Positions 23,375-33,599 of a stretch of DNA of 64,000 bases are shown here, piece after piece. Source of the stretch: Heterobilharzia americana (lineage: Eukaryota > Platyhelminthes > Trematoda > Strigeidida > Schistosomatidae); contig OX104127.1 of the NCBI GenBank assembly GCA_944470555.2, positions 56,018,140 through 56,082,139 of the forward strand, written 5' to 3'. Positions within the stretch are counted from its first letter, which is position 1. Every line of letters begins with the position of its first letter. The notes beneath the pieces are model-generated. The model was not told where the DNA came from. It saw only the letters and a list, made by a program, of their open reading frames with translations, and searched no databases. A program made the translations under genes and the position numbers.

Positions 23375-24170
23375 CTGGGTGATGATTGAAGGTGAAATGA
23401 AATTTGGACCGCCGCCAGATTGAAACTAGAGACCACCAGGTTTCCAGCCTGATGTTCTACCGACTGAGCTATGACTGCGGTCCGAGTTTTCATCTCACCT
23501 TCAATCATCATCCAGTATAAAAGTTATTCTGCTAAACCACGGCCATCTCAAATAGTCAAAATCACAATCCCCCCTCTCTAATTCAGTTAAACTTCGACTG
23601 GGATGAGAAGTCCTGACTAGGCAGCAGCCAGTGTGGATAAGATCAAGCGGTAGTAACGCGTCATGGGTTCACACGGTAGTCCGGAAAAACCCTTAATGAT
23701 TGAAGTGAAATAAGATTCTTGTCAGTAGTTGGACCTCGCAGCTCAGTTGGTAGAGCACCGGGTCGGTAACCCGGTGGTCGCTGGTTCGAATCCGGCCACG
23801 GTCCAGATTTCCATTTCACCTTCAGTCATCATCCAATACAAATACTAGTCTGCCAAACTATGACTATCTTAGACAGTCAAATCATAATCAATATGATGCT
23901 CCCCCTCTCTAATTCAGTTAAACTTCGACTGGGATGAGAAGTCCTGACTAGGCAGCAGCCAGTGTGAATACTATCAAGCAATAGTAACACCTTACAACTT
24001 CACAGGGTAGTCAAGCGAAATTCATGATGATTGAAGTGAAATAAAAACCCGCTCACAATTCGGACCTCGTAGCTAAGTGTGTAGAACATAGGCCAGGAAA
24101 CCTGATGGTTGCTGGTTCGAATCCGAATCACACAGTTTCAATAGTAATCTGCCAAATGACGGTAGATAGT
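23375..24170. repeat. Tandem tRNA-derived repeat (third SINE-like family)
   Basis: Three tRNA-like blocks (minus 23425-23490, plus 23731-23804, plus 24061-24130) alternate with a shared body (CTCTCTAATTCAGTTAAACT, GACTGGGATGAGAAGTCCTG then ACTAGGCAGCAGCCAGTGTG) at 23572 and 23911. Confidence 0.8.
23731..23804 (+). other. tRNA-Thr(GGT)-like sequence, probably SINE head rather than a working tRNA gene
   Basis: 74 nt with a good D arm (GCTCAGTTGGTAGAGC), anticodon stem CCGGG/CCCGG, loop TCGGTAA and T arm (TTCGAAT). Position 33 is C instead of U and the inner two acceptor pairs fail, so it is likely non-functional. It sits in a repeat unit. Confidence 0.55.
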
Positions 24171-24289
24171 CAAAATGAGAACTCTTCACTTATTAGATGT
24201 ATCACACAATGGAAATGGTATTATTTACTAGATTACGTTTCGGATATAATTTATTGTCCATGGTCATATCAAGGTAACTCCACAACTTT

Positions 24290-24615
24290 GATACATGCTG
24301 CAGATAGTTGTAATTTTCTCACTTCCTGTTGCTGGATGTGTTTGGTTTTGGATCGATAAACAAAGGTTAGGTTATCATTCTCTCACTCGACCTCAGTAAG
24401 TTACTTTTAAGCACTTTCACTCTATTCCATCCTATTGTATGTTTATATGTAACTGCATGAATAGCTGAAGCCGAATTTTTTTCTAAATTCCTTATCTTAC
24501 TGCGATTTACCAGTATATCTGTGAGGAAACTACTAATATTATCCAATTTCAACACTGTGAACGTATCATCTACATATTGGAATCATAAGTTTGGAGCAGG
24601 AGTGAATGCTTCCAC
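24290..24615 (-). pseudogene. PLE-D fragment with YVDD motif joined to the C-terminus
   Basis: On minus, WFQYVDDTFTVLKLDNISSF (24520-24590) keeps the RT catalytic motif YVDD. It runs directly into LEKNSASAIHAVTYKHTIGW and NRVKVLKSNLLRSSERMIT, the end of the GIY-YIG region, so the middle is deleted. Followed by SIQNQTHPATGS-type 3' codons. Confidence 0.72.
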
Positions 24616-24659
24616 AGTCACCCATGAGATAATGGAGAATAGTTGTAGCTCAGGTAGAT

Positions 24660-25850
24660 GGTCCTAGTTACATTGTGTTCTCTGAGCAGCTGGGGTGTTT
24701 AATCGTGAAGCTTTCATCGTCTTGATAGACGACATTATCACCACTAACTTTAGTATGAGGTAAACTGCCAATATCTCTCCATGAGTGATTTAGTGGCTTG
24801 CTCTGACGGTGTGGTCTCTGACTGGTTATTTCCTTCGATTCTTGTGTCATTGATGATTGTATAGACTTCCCTTTTGGCTGCTCCTCTACTTCACCTCTCA
24901 CATTTCTGTCCTTCATCATCTTTCTCATCGGTTGATAGATTTAGTCTATGTCTTCTATACATCTCTTGATTACTGACTGACTGACCTGAATGACAAGCTT
25001 TTAGGAATTCTATGATATTCGCTGTGTTTCCTCTCTACATCCAAAATTTCTACATTGACCACATTCAATTCATATCCATAGTTGTTATCCATATGCATTC
25101 AAATCAGTGATGAAATGTTGTGTGTGTGACGTTGAATAGCCAATTGGTTTTCATGTAAATGAAGAAGGCGAAGAGGGCGACCACTTTGTCAAATGTGTAG
25201 TGTTGACTACAGTTATTGCAGTTGATTTTGTAAATGATATTCAGTTTGTCTGTCTTCTTTGCTCGTTGCATCCCCTTTGGTCTGCATAATAGTGTTTGGA
25301 GGGAATTTGTTGGTTTATGAGTGGCCACACCAACTCCAAGTGGTTTATCTCAGTAATCTTGTTGTGATTTCTGATATATTCTTTATGTATGGTAGGATGA
25401 TGTGTTTATTGATTTCAGTCGATGATGTACGGGATAGGCATCTTCTGATAATGTTTCGTGGGTAGGTGTTCTTCTGTAGGATGGACATCAAGTAATTTTT
25501 TTCGTTTCTCTGTGAAGTTGTTGTAATGCAGTGCAGTATGTTCTCGCTCTTTTCAATAGAGTCTGCACGCAACTGATTTTGTGTGTTGTTGAGTTGTTGG
25601 TATTGTAGTTGAGGATTTGGTCAGTGTGTGTTGGCTTCCTGTACACTTGGATTTCCAGCTTTCTGGGATTTGTTCTGCTGACTAGAACATCCAGGAATGG
25701 TAGTTAATTGTTTGACTCTTTTTCCATTGTGAATTTGATGTCATCTTTTCCATACTATCCACAAATATGTCTGTTACGATTGAGGATATTGGTGATTCCG
25801 CGGCAACTGCTGTTCTCTTGTATATTTTATTCTGAAACTTAAATACAGCT
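24660..25850 (-). pseudogene. PLE-D fragment interrupted by the full-length RTE
   Basis: Continues, across the RTE at 25864-29077, the PLE coding sequence of 29091-29410. Minus frames give FQNKIYKRTAVAAESPISSI and VTDIFVDSMEK (25735-25840, RT motif B; active PLEs read GVAMGSP here), then the same C-terminal block as 16430-17545. Confidence 0.78.
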
Positions 25851-25863
25851 ATACTCCTAACAT
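25851..25863 (+). repeat. Left target-site duplication of the full-length RTE
   Basis: ATACTCCTAACAT here repeats exactly at 29078-29090, after the ATAATAAT tail. Confidence 0.93.
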
Positions 25864-28800
25864 AACCTCGCCTGGTTAACTAGTTTACTAGTTACTAGCC
25901 GGTCCTAAGCCCGGGTAAAGAGGGAAGGTTGGGCATAGGGCTAGCAACCCTACCCCGTAAAACAAATCTAACCGCTAAAGAAACTTCAAAGCACAAACAA
26001 AATATAAAAAATGAAAACAAACTTATTCCCCGCTGGAATCGGAGAGGCGAAATGACGCCAGTTGGTGAAAGCCTTCGGGAAGCCAATTGGCCGATGTGTC
26101 TTCTCTCGATGAAAGCGAAAGTAAACGTGGGGACATGGAATGTCCGCACGATGTTTGAACCCAGTAAGGCAGCCCAGATTGCAAGGGAGATGAGAAGGTA
26201 TAACATCGAAGTGCTTGGGATTTGCGAAAGCAGATGGAATGGGAGTGGACTCTCCAAACTGTCAACTGGAGAATCAATAATCTACTCCGGTCACCCAGAC
26301 GCCAACCACGAGCACACTGAGGGAGTGGCTATCATGATGTCCTCAAGAGCATCGAAGGCTCTCATGCAGTGGGAACCAATCTCCTCCAGGATCATGACAG
26401 CAAGATTCAACTCAAAAGGAAGAAAGGTCACAATCATACAATGTTATGCACCTACAAATAATGCAGAGCAAGAGAAAAAGGAGGATTTCTACAGACAACT
26501 TCAATCAACACTGGACAAGACGTCAGTTGGCGATATCAAAATTCTGATGGGCGACATGAATGCCAAACTGGGAGGGGACAACACGGGAAGAGAACTAACC
26601 ATGGGTCGAGAGGCACTAGGTGAAATGAATGAGAATGGAGAATTGTTTGCAGAATTCTGCGCATTCAACGATTTGGTGATTGGAGGCAGTGTGTTCAGGC
26701 ACAAAGATATCCACAAAGCGACATGGATTTCACCAGATGGACACACTAAAAATCAAATCGACTTTATCTCAATCTCAAGAAAATGGAGACGCAGTCTACT
26801 TAACACAAGGTCAAGAAGAGGAGCAGATGTAGGTTCAGACCACTACCTAGTGCAAGGAACCTTCCAAATCAAGTTAAAAGCCTTCAAGGAAGCTGGTGAT
26901 AGACCTCAACCCAAGTACAACACTCGGAAACTGAAGGATGAAACTACAAAGGAGATCTTCAAAGCAGCCATCAAGACAAAATGGGAGACATCGAGGGACA
27001 TCCCTGAAGAAACCTGTGTGGAAGAACACTGGAAGTCTTTGAAAGCTATGTGGAAAGAAACCTGCACAACAGTATTAGGAAGGAAGAAGAAAGAAGACAA
27101 GGAATGGATCTCGACGGATACCTGGAAGCTGATAGAGGAGAGGAGGATGGTGAAGCAGAAGATAAACCAGTGCAAGGATGCTCAACGACAAGAGGAACTG
27201 AGCACAATGTATAAAACACTGGATAAAGAAGTGAAGAAGAGTGCACGCAAAGACAAAAGACACTTCTACGAAACACTGGCAAGTGAAGCAGAACAGGCTG
27301 CAGGTAAGAGAGACCTGACGACATTGTATCAAATAACCAGGTTGCTATCAGGGAAGAGACCAACACAGATGAAACCAATAAAAGATGAAGAAGGAAATTT
27401 AATTACGAAAGAAGAGAAACAGAGGAAACGATGGGCCGACCACTTCAAGAAGCTCTTGAATCGACCACCACCTGCACTTCGTCCAGAAATACCACCTGCA
27501 GCCGCTGAACTACAAGTGAACATTAATCCCCCAACGAAAATGGAAGTCCTGAACGCCATAAAGCTACTGAAATGCGGGAAAGCAGCAGGACCAGATGGAA
27601 TACCGCCAGAAGCACTGAAAACAGATGCAGAGACAACAGCGGCCATGCTCACACCACTATTGCAGAAGGTGTGGAAGGAAGAGAAGGTACCTGACGATTG
27701 GAAGAAGGGTTACCTTGTCAAACTGCCGAAGAAGGGAGACCTCAGTGCTTGCAAGAACTGGCGCGGAATCACTCTCCTGTCCACCCCAAGTAAAATATTA
27801 AGCCGCATCATCCTGGAGAGGCTTAAAGATGCACTGGATTCAAAACTACGACCGGAACAGGCAGGCTTCAGGAAGTACAAATCATGTGCAGACCAAATTG
27901 CAACGCTTCGTATCATCATAGAACAGAGCATAGAATGGCAATCACCTCTCCACCTCAACTTCATCGACTTTGAGAAGGCCTTTGACAGCGTCGACCGAGA
28001 AGTAATTTGGAAACTGCTTCAATACTACGGAGTACCGCAAACCTTTATCCGCCTCATTCAACAACTATATGAAGATGCTACATGCCAAGTAATCCACAAT
28101 GGGAAGCTCAGTGATGCCTTTGAAGTGAAGACAGGAGTGAAACAAGGTTGCCTACTATCCCCCATGATATTCTTGATTGTGGTGGACTGGATCATGCAGC
28201 AAACAGTAGGCAGCGAGAAGAGGGGGATACACTGGACGACGGAAAAGAACCTAGAAGACTTGGATTTCGCCGATGACTTATGCCTAATGTCACACAAACT
28301 TGAAGATCTGCAGGCAAAAACTAACAAGTTGGCAGAAGAGGCAGCTAAGACGGGACTTCAGGTGAATATAGAGAAGACAGAAGTGATGAAGATACCGCAC
28401 CACCACCATCAACAACAACAACAACAAACTCCAATCACCGTCAACGGGAGAAACTTAAAGGAAGTAACCTCCTTCACTTATCTAGGAAGCACTGTTTCAA
28501 CTACAGGCGGGACGGACGAGGACGTCAAAGTCAGAATCGGAAAAGCAAGACAGGCGTTCATTAGCCTGAAACCAGTGTGGAGATCTTCTGCACTCAGCAT
28601 GCGGAACAAGATACGGATTTTCAACACCAACGTCAAGTCAGTGCTCTTGTATGGCTCAGAGACTTGGCGCGTCACGAAAGGTATTTCCAATAAACTACAG
28701 ACATTCATCAACAACTGCTTACGCTCGCTGCTGAAGATCAGATGGCCAGAAAAAATAAGCAACAAGGAACTCTGGGAACGAACCAACCAAGAACCTATCA

Positions 28801-29077
28801 CGCAACAAATATGCAGGAAGAAGTGGAGATGGATTGGCCATGCACTGAGAAGGCCGACGGAGGACATCACGCGTCAGGCCCTCGAGTGGAATCCCCATGG
28901 GAAGCGACGAGTTGGACGTCCGAGGGTGACATGGAGGAGGTCGTGCGAGCAGGAAATGAGAGCTTCTGGGCTGTCGTGGAGCCAGGTTCAAAAGATCTCA
29001 GAGAACAGAGGTCACTGGAGGCGTGCTACTGAAGCCCTATGTTCCACTAGGAACCCAAGGGACTAATAATAATAATA
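25864..29077 (+). mobile_element. Full-length RTE-clade non-LTR retrotransposon (family 1)
   Basis: A complete element from the 5' leader (CTCGCCTGGTTAACTAG...) to an ATAATAAT 3' tail, the microsatellite-type end usual for RTE elements. The 13-bp target duplication ATACTCCTAACAT is perfect at 25851-25863 and 29078-29090. It carries one long intact ORF with endonuclease and reverse transcriptase. It is inserted in a minus-strand PLE whose coding sequence resumes on each side. It lies antisense in the arrestin intron between exons 30372 and 17831. It resembles the SR2/RTE group of schistosomes; the exact name is not verified. Confidence 0.93.
26052..29066 (+). CDS. RTE endonuclease-reverse transcriptase, intact ORF
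   Basis: 1004 residues from the first in-frame ATG; the frame is open upstream to 25929 without an ATG, and a later ATG at 26109 (MKAKVNVGTWNVRTM) is another possible start. An apurinic-type endonuclease domain covers about residues 20-275: TWN at 28-30, catalytic E59 in CESRW, YAPTN at 132-136, GDMNA at 167-171 and SDH at 262-264. The reverse transcriptase covers about 540-800: KNWRGITLLSTPSKIL near 565, FIDFEKAFDSVDRE near 635, VKQGCLLSPMIFL near 693 and the catalytic FADD near 737. A histidine/glutamine run near 780 comes from a CAN repeat. The C-terminal part has the usual YLGS, VLLYGSETW and WIGHALRR motifs. No stop, frameshift or catalytic loss is seen, so the protein could be active and could serve other copies in trans. 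Confidence 0.95.
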   Translation: MTPVGESLREANWPMCLLSMKAKVNVGTWNVRTMFEPSKAAQIAREMRRYNIEVLGICESRWNGSGLSKLSTGESIIYSGHPDANHEHTEGVAIMMSSRASKALMQWEPISSRIMTARFNSKGRKVTIIQCYAPTNNAEQEKKEDFYRQLQSTLDKTSVGDIKILMGDMNAKLGGDNTGRELTMGREALGEMNENGELFAEFCAFNDLVIGGSVFRHKDIHKATWISPDGHTKNQIDFISISRKWRRSLLNTRSRRGADVGSDHYLVQGTFQIKLKAFKEAGDRPQPKYNTRKLKDETTKEIFKAAIKTKWETSRDIPEETCVEEHWKSLKAMWKETCTTVLGRKKKEDKEWISTDTWKLIEERRMVKQKINQCKDAQRQEELSTMYKTLDKEVKKSARKDKRHFYETLASEAEQAAGKRDLTTLYQITRLLSGKRPTQMKPIKDEEGNLITKEEKQRKRWADHFKKLLNRPPPALRPEIPPAAAELQVNINPPTKMEVLNAIKLLKCGKAAGPDGIPPEALKTDAETTAAMLTPLLQKVWKEEKVPDDWKKGYLVKLPKKGDLSACKNWRGITLLSTPSKILSRIILERLKDALDSKLRPEQAGFRKYKSCADQIATLRIIIEQSIEWQSPLHLNFIDFEKAFDSVDREVIWKLLQYYGVPQTFIRLIQQLYEDATCQVIHNGKLSDAFEVKTGVKQGCLLSPMIFLIVVDWIMQQTVGSEKRGIHWTTEKNLEDLDFADDLCLMSHKLEDLQAKTNKLAEEAAKTGLQVNIEKTEVMKIPHHHHQQQQQQTPITVNGRNLKEVTSFTYLGSTVSTTGGTDEDVKVRIGKARQAFISLKPVWRSSALSMRNKIRIFNTNVKSVLLYGSETWRVTKGISNKLQTFINNCLRSLLKIRWPEKISNKELWERTNQEPITQQICRKKWRWIGHALRRPTEDITRQALEWNPHGKRRVGRPRVTWRRSCEQEMRASGLSWSQVQKISENRGHWRRATEALCSTRNPRD

Positions 29078-29090
29078 ATACTCCTAACAT
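29078..29090 (+). repeat. Right target-site duplication of the full-length RTE
   Basis: Exact copy of 25851-25863. The PLE sequence interrupted by the insertion continues at 29091. Confidence 0.93.
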
Positions 29091-29410
29091 GATCTCATCT
29101 ACTGTTACCTTCGTTCGTAGTGTAGTCTCGTAGTTATTACTGAGCTCATTTCTAACTACTATTGAAGCCATGCCAATCGGTACATTAGTATACAAACTGG
29201 CTACATCAAAATAAATCATCTATTCATTGCTATGTAAATGTATCCAATGTAGTCTATGCATCGAGTCATTCTAGATATAAAATGTTTTCTCGATAACTGA
29301 TAAATTGGAACGTTTCTAAAGTCTACTGTTGATTTAATAAGGTAACCTGACTTATGAACTTTAATTATACCACAAATTCCATTAGGAATTAAAGATTCGT
29401 TAGAACCAAT
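29091..29410 (-). pseudogene. PLE-D RT fingers and motif A (5' flank of the RTE insertion)
   Basis: Minus strand: GIIKVHKSGYLIKSTVDFRN near 29340 (PLE G.PK.HK.G.P.RPIV) and MIYFDVASLYTNVPI near 29215 (motif A, FDV.SL.TN.P). Then TVDEIMLGV runs into the target duplication. A frame change lies between the two. Confidence 0.78.
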
Positions 29411-29680
29411 TATGCAAAATAATGTAATCTGTCAAATTCCATGTGACGTCAAGTATATAGATGAAACTAGCCGGTTGGGGTCAGTTAGATTAGCTGAACA
29501 TAGGAATTTAGTTAAATATAGAATGACATATCTGGATAAGATCAATAAACTAGAAGAGAACTCGACTATTTCAATGGATGGATTAACATACAATCACACA
29601 ATTGGGTGGGTGGGATAAAACCACTGTACTCAAATCGAATATAATCAGATGGAGACAGAGAAAGTTTGATTACTGAATGC
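29411..29680 (+). pseudogene. PLE-D GIY-YIG end, opposite orientation
   Basis: NVICQIPCDVKYIDETSRLG then SVRLAEHRNLVKYRM (29418-29530) fits the PLE GIY-YIG pattern IYQIPC..KYIGETSR.L..R..EH. The end is TYNHTIGWVG. It abuts, head to head, the minus-strand PLE-D at 29410. An ACACACAC tract follows at 29727. Confidence 0.75.
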
Positions 29681-29944
29681 TTGTTCATCGAATCAACACC
29701 CAACACATGTAACAGGAATGACACACACACACACACCATATAGGTGTTGGAAGATTTTACTACCATTAAGAGCAAGTCATATGAGGTGACGTAACTATAA
29801 AGTTCAGATTTGTAAAATGGTGTGATTAGATTGAAGTGTGACTATAAGCAATGATAATTTCTGCTCGAAACGTCATCAAGTAAATAATACTATATCACAC
29901 TGTGTCTTATAATATGGAATTGAATTCTACAACAATGCCCACGT

Positions 29945-30260
29945 TTTACACCTGTATTAAGAATTGTTTGGTTGTGGCTAGCAGAGGAAACCAGTATACA
30001 CGCCTCATCCTATTTAAGACTTGTCAGCTAGATGTACTAGCATCCCAGTGAGTGAAGTTGTTCCCACTGAGACTTGAACCTAATCCCTATCGCTTCAAAC
30101 GCCAAGACTTTATCCACAAGGCCATGAAGGCACGATACCCACCTCTTGTACAATGGATATTAAGCATCCGCATAGGATCTTATATGTTAATACAGGTTGA
30201 ACAATTCGATCCAGCAAAATAACAGAGAATTACAAGTATATCAATGAATAGTAATAATCT
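29945..30260 (-). repeat. Old family A repeat, ribozyme decayed
   Basis: Shares GTTGTGGCTAGCAG, the AGACTTGAACCTAATCCCTA tRNA-like block and GCATCCGCATAGGATCTTAT with family A. Core and GAAA box are mutated. Confidence 0.7.
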
Positions 30261-30371
30261 GCTAAGATTATTAGTTTTCCAAACAGTATATGAATACCAG
30301 TAGTTTCATGCATATGTAAGAAGTTTTAGGTTAAAACTTTTACGGAAAAGAACCATTTCGTTCCAACTTAC

Positions 30372-30439
30372 CTTGTCGGTTGATTGTCATCGATTCGTCT
30401 GCCGATAAATGCAGTCAATTCATAACTAACACCATAAGG
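30372..30439 (-). CDS. Arrestin exon (YGVSYEL segment)
   Basis: A 68-bp exon with acceptor TTTGTCCACCCTAG and donor AAG|GTAAGT. It enters in phase 0 and leaves in phase 2. It reads PYGVSYELTAFIGRRIDDNQ followed by PT, matching the arrestin segment CGVDYEVKAF..ENLEEK. The last two bases (AG) join the first G of the next exon to make an arginine codon, so the joint reads QPT-R-STVTIVLRK, as in arrestin KRNSVRLVIRK. The exon lies just upstream of the RTE copy at 30546-31129 (plus). Confidence 0.9.
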
Positions 30440-30545
30440 CTAGGGTGGACAAAGAGGATGAAATATTTTCACACTATCCATTTCATGTTTGTAAAAGATA
30501 ATGAAAACAATTATAAACGAGATTTTATCAAAGTAAATACTATGT

Positions 30546-31129
30546 GGAAAAGCAAGACAGGCGTTCATTAACCTGAGACCAGTGTGGAGATCTTCTGCAC
30601 TCAGCATAAAGCGTGGACAACACTGATATCAGTCAAGTCAGTGCTTCTATATGATGGTTGAGAGACTTGGAGCGTGACGAAAAGCATTTCCAACAAACTA
30701 CGGATATTTATCAACAACTGATGCCTACTCTGGCTCGTCACTGAAGCTCAGATGGTCAGAATAGTAAGAGAAGAGTGAGCAACAAGGAACTCTGGCTGGC
30801 CGGTTGACAACGAACCACCGAAGCAAGAACCTATCGCTGAACAAATATGCAGTGGAAGGAAGTGGAGGTGGATTGGATTGGGCATACATTGAGAAGACCG
30901 ACTGGTGACATCACGCGTCGGGTCAGGCACTCAAGGGGAATCCGGATGGGACACGACGAGTTGGGTTTGCGAGGCGAGGGTTATATGGAGAAGATAGTGT
31001 GTGAGGGAGAAATGAGAGTTTGTGGGCAGTCGTGGAGCCAGGTTAAAAGATTACAGAGAAGATAGTGGAATGGTTATGTGTTACTGAAGCCGTATATTCC
31101 AGTAGGAACCTAAAGGACAAATAATAATA
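30546..31129 (+). mobile_element. 5'-truncated RTE family 1 insertion
   Basis: 3' end fragment with an AATAATAATA tail. A perfect 12-bp duplication, TAAATACTATGT, flanks it (30534-30545 and 31130-31141). It inserted about 100 bp upstream (in gene direction) of the arrestin exon 30372-30439. Confidence 0.9.
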
Positions 31130-31273
31130 TAAATACTATGTATACTTTAGTGATTAAAGTTGAAGAAAACAGAACAATTCATCATCGAAATACAGATCAA
31201 AAATATTTTCTACTCATAAAAGCAGAAACTTTTCCTTGAATGAATTTAATGTTTCACTGTCTGTATCGTAGAT

Positions 31274-31456
31274 TCTAGAAAATTATTGTCTAAACGAAGG
31301 TGAAACAATTACACGCAGTACACCAACGGAAAATTACATCTATCCAACAACAGAATGTCTAAATAGTTTACCAGAATATAAATATAGAATAATTACAGTT
31401 CAGTGTCATGCAGTCAACCAAGTATATGAAAGAAGAACAAGTGATTATTTCAGTGA
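31274..31456 (+). other. Exon-like open stretch of unknown identity
   Basis: After TGTATCGTAG the plus strand stays open for about 60 codons. The translation looks protein-like and is cysteine-containing, with pieces such as ENYCLNEGETITRSTPTENY and LNSLPEYKYRIITVQCHAVN. No firm donor follows; GTATATG after HAVNQ or GTGATT after RRT are candidates. It is not arrestin and runs antisense to it. It stops short of the PLE-A inverted repeat that begins at 31488. I do not recognise the product. Confidence 0.3.
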
Positions 31457-31487
31457 ACAGTCTCTCTCCAGATATTTCATTTTTATA

Positions 31488-33245
31488 ACCGTCAAATAGC
31501 AAACTTATACATTTTTCTAGTGTAACGATTTAATACTTAAAAACAGATTGTCAAGTATGTCAAGCAACACAAATAGTGTCAATAGATGAGCTGTCATTAC
31601 AATCAACAACTCAAAAACTGATGAGTTGTGAATATTCATGAAAATAAGTTTGAACAAGAAGTTTTGTGACATGACAACACAACTGGGAACTGAATTGTGA
31701 TTGGGCAGAGCATAGCAACGAGAATGAATAACAAATTACTTCAGAAGTGAATAGTGTCCAAATAGGAAACTGAGAAGAGAAGAGAAGAGAAGAGAAGAGG
31801 GGTGTGGAGGAGACTGAAAGCTGAGACCATGAAAGGAGAAGGGGTGAACATTCTTCTTTTGTGTACACAGTTCAGGTTTCTCCATATGCTTGGAAAGAGC
31901 TTCGGTGACGCAGAGAATACAAAGACTCACACCCTTTGGAAGGTCTACTTTTATTTTATTGATGACTTCCAACGTGGAGGTTCTTGAGGTAGCGTGATTC
32001 GTGTTCACGATATATTCAGTCATAGCACTCCTTATCGCTCCATGTTTACCTCTCTGTAACCATGCAGAATAGGACTCTTTAACCCTTTTGGATAACAGTC
32101 GCATTGAACGACATTTAGACCCAGCTCCACTGGAGCAGATCAGTCGATATATGCACACAGAAGTGATCAGATGTTAAAGTTTCATCTTTGAGTTGTTAGA
32201 TGTGGTTGGGTGACAAGTGAATACTAGTCTCAGCGTTGATACAGACAATGTTCCACATTAAAGCGTTTGATATCCTCTGTTTTGTAGTGTCAGTGGCAGA
32301 ATCACTGTTCAAGTTGAGATTCATATTCAGTGTCTTGTCTTGGTACGGTGGTAAGCTTCTCTTTGCGAGGTTTACGCTTGATGTTTCTGTGTATGAGGGG
32401 TGATGGGAATCTGCTTTCAATCAGGATGTTCTTTAGAACAGAGATTTCCTCTTCTAACACATTGGGACTGCAGATTCGTGTAATGTGAGTGACAAGAGAT
32501 ATGATCAGATTTCGCTTACGACTGATAGAGATGTAGGTGGTAAATTTCGTCAGTTGACCATCCCACATTGGTTTTCTCTGAATTGATCTACTTAAAGCTC
32601 AATCAGCTGTTCATCTCAGCTCTACATCAAGAAGGTGAATTCTCGATCAATTTTCGACCTTGAGGATGAGTCTGATTGGTGAATGGTAGTTATTGAATAT
32701 TTGTAGAAGGTGGTTGGAATCATATTGATGATCACAGATAATAAAAGTATTGTCTATATACCCTTTGTACAGTTGAAAATCTTCAATCATTGATTTCGAG
32801 GGTAATTTCTCGAGATTGGATATGAGGCAGTGTGCTGGTAGTGGAGCTAATGGGGATCGCACCTCAGTTTCATTTTTCTGTTGGTAGATCATGTCGTTAA
32901 ACGTGAACTGAACATTGAATGTGCATGTAAGTAACAAGTGCATAATGTTGGGGGTCGGTATCCAAACATTTATGTTGTTATCTGCATAAGACTGAGATAG
33001 TTTCAGTAAGTGGAACATTCTCGTTGCTATGCTCTGCCCAATCACACTTCGGTTCCCAGTTGTGTTGTCATGTCACAAAACTTCTTGTTCAAACTTATTT
33101 TCATGAATATTCACAACTCATCACTTTTTGAGTTGTTGGTTGTAATAACGGCTCATCTAATGACACTGTGTTGCTTGACATACTTGACAATCCTTTTTTA
33201 ACTATTAAATCGTTACACAAGAAAAATGTATAAATTTGCAGTTTT
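31488..33245 (-). mobile_element. PLE-A second copy, minus strand, with inverted terminal repeats
   Basis: About 90 percent or more alike by eye to the copy at 3784-5560, in opposite direction. The outer arm begins ACCGTCAAATAGCAAACTTA at 31488 and its inverse ends TGTATAAATTTGCA at 33240. Coding remnants on minus have the same start, the same YIDN change and the same TGA after the ELR codons, plus further stops (for example KVEN-stop). It lies 20-60 bp from the RTE fragment at 33248. Confidence 0.85.
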
Positions 33246-33247
33246 AC

Positions 33248-33458
33248 AGGTTATTATTATTATTATTATTATTATTATCATTATTATTATTATCCTCCCT
33301 TGGATTCCTAATAGTAGATAGGGCTTCAGTAGCACGTCTTCGTTTCACTGTGTTGTCTGCAGTCTTTCCAACCTGGCTCGACAACTGGTAACAAGCTTTC
33401 ATTTCTTCCTCACGTGATCTCTTTCATGTCACCCTTGTCGATGCCCAACTTGGCGTTT
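33248..33458 (-). mobile_element. Short RTE family 1 3' end with long TTA-type tail
   Basis: The tail (TTATTATT... at 33248-33292 on plus) is followed by the family 3' end, CCTTGGATTCCTAATAG. It abuts the right terminus of the PLE-A copy. Confidence 0.8.
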
Positions 33459-33599
33459 CTGTACAGTAAGGCTAATAATACTATCATGCTGCTCAGGTTT
33501 CGATAAGGTTCGAACTCATTGCACATTGGCTAAACTTGCGAACCCTTTGACGTAATGAATCACAGCTCCTGGAAGAATAGTGAATTAAGGTAAATAGTT

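Noticed and set aside
26906..28991. Several minus-strand open frames opposite the intact RTE ORF.
   Set aside because: They are antisense shadows of the RT ORF with no independent features.
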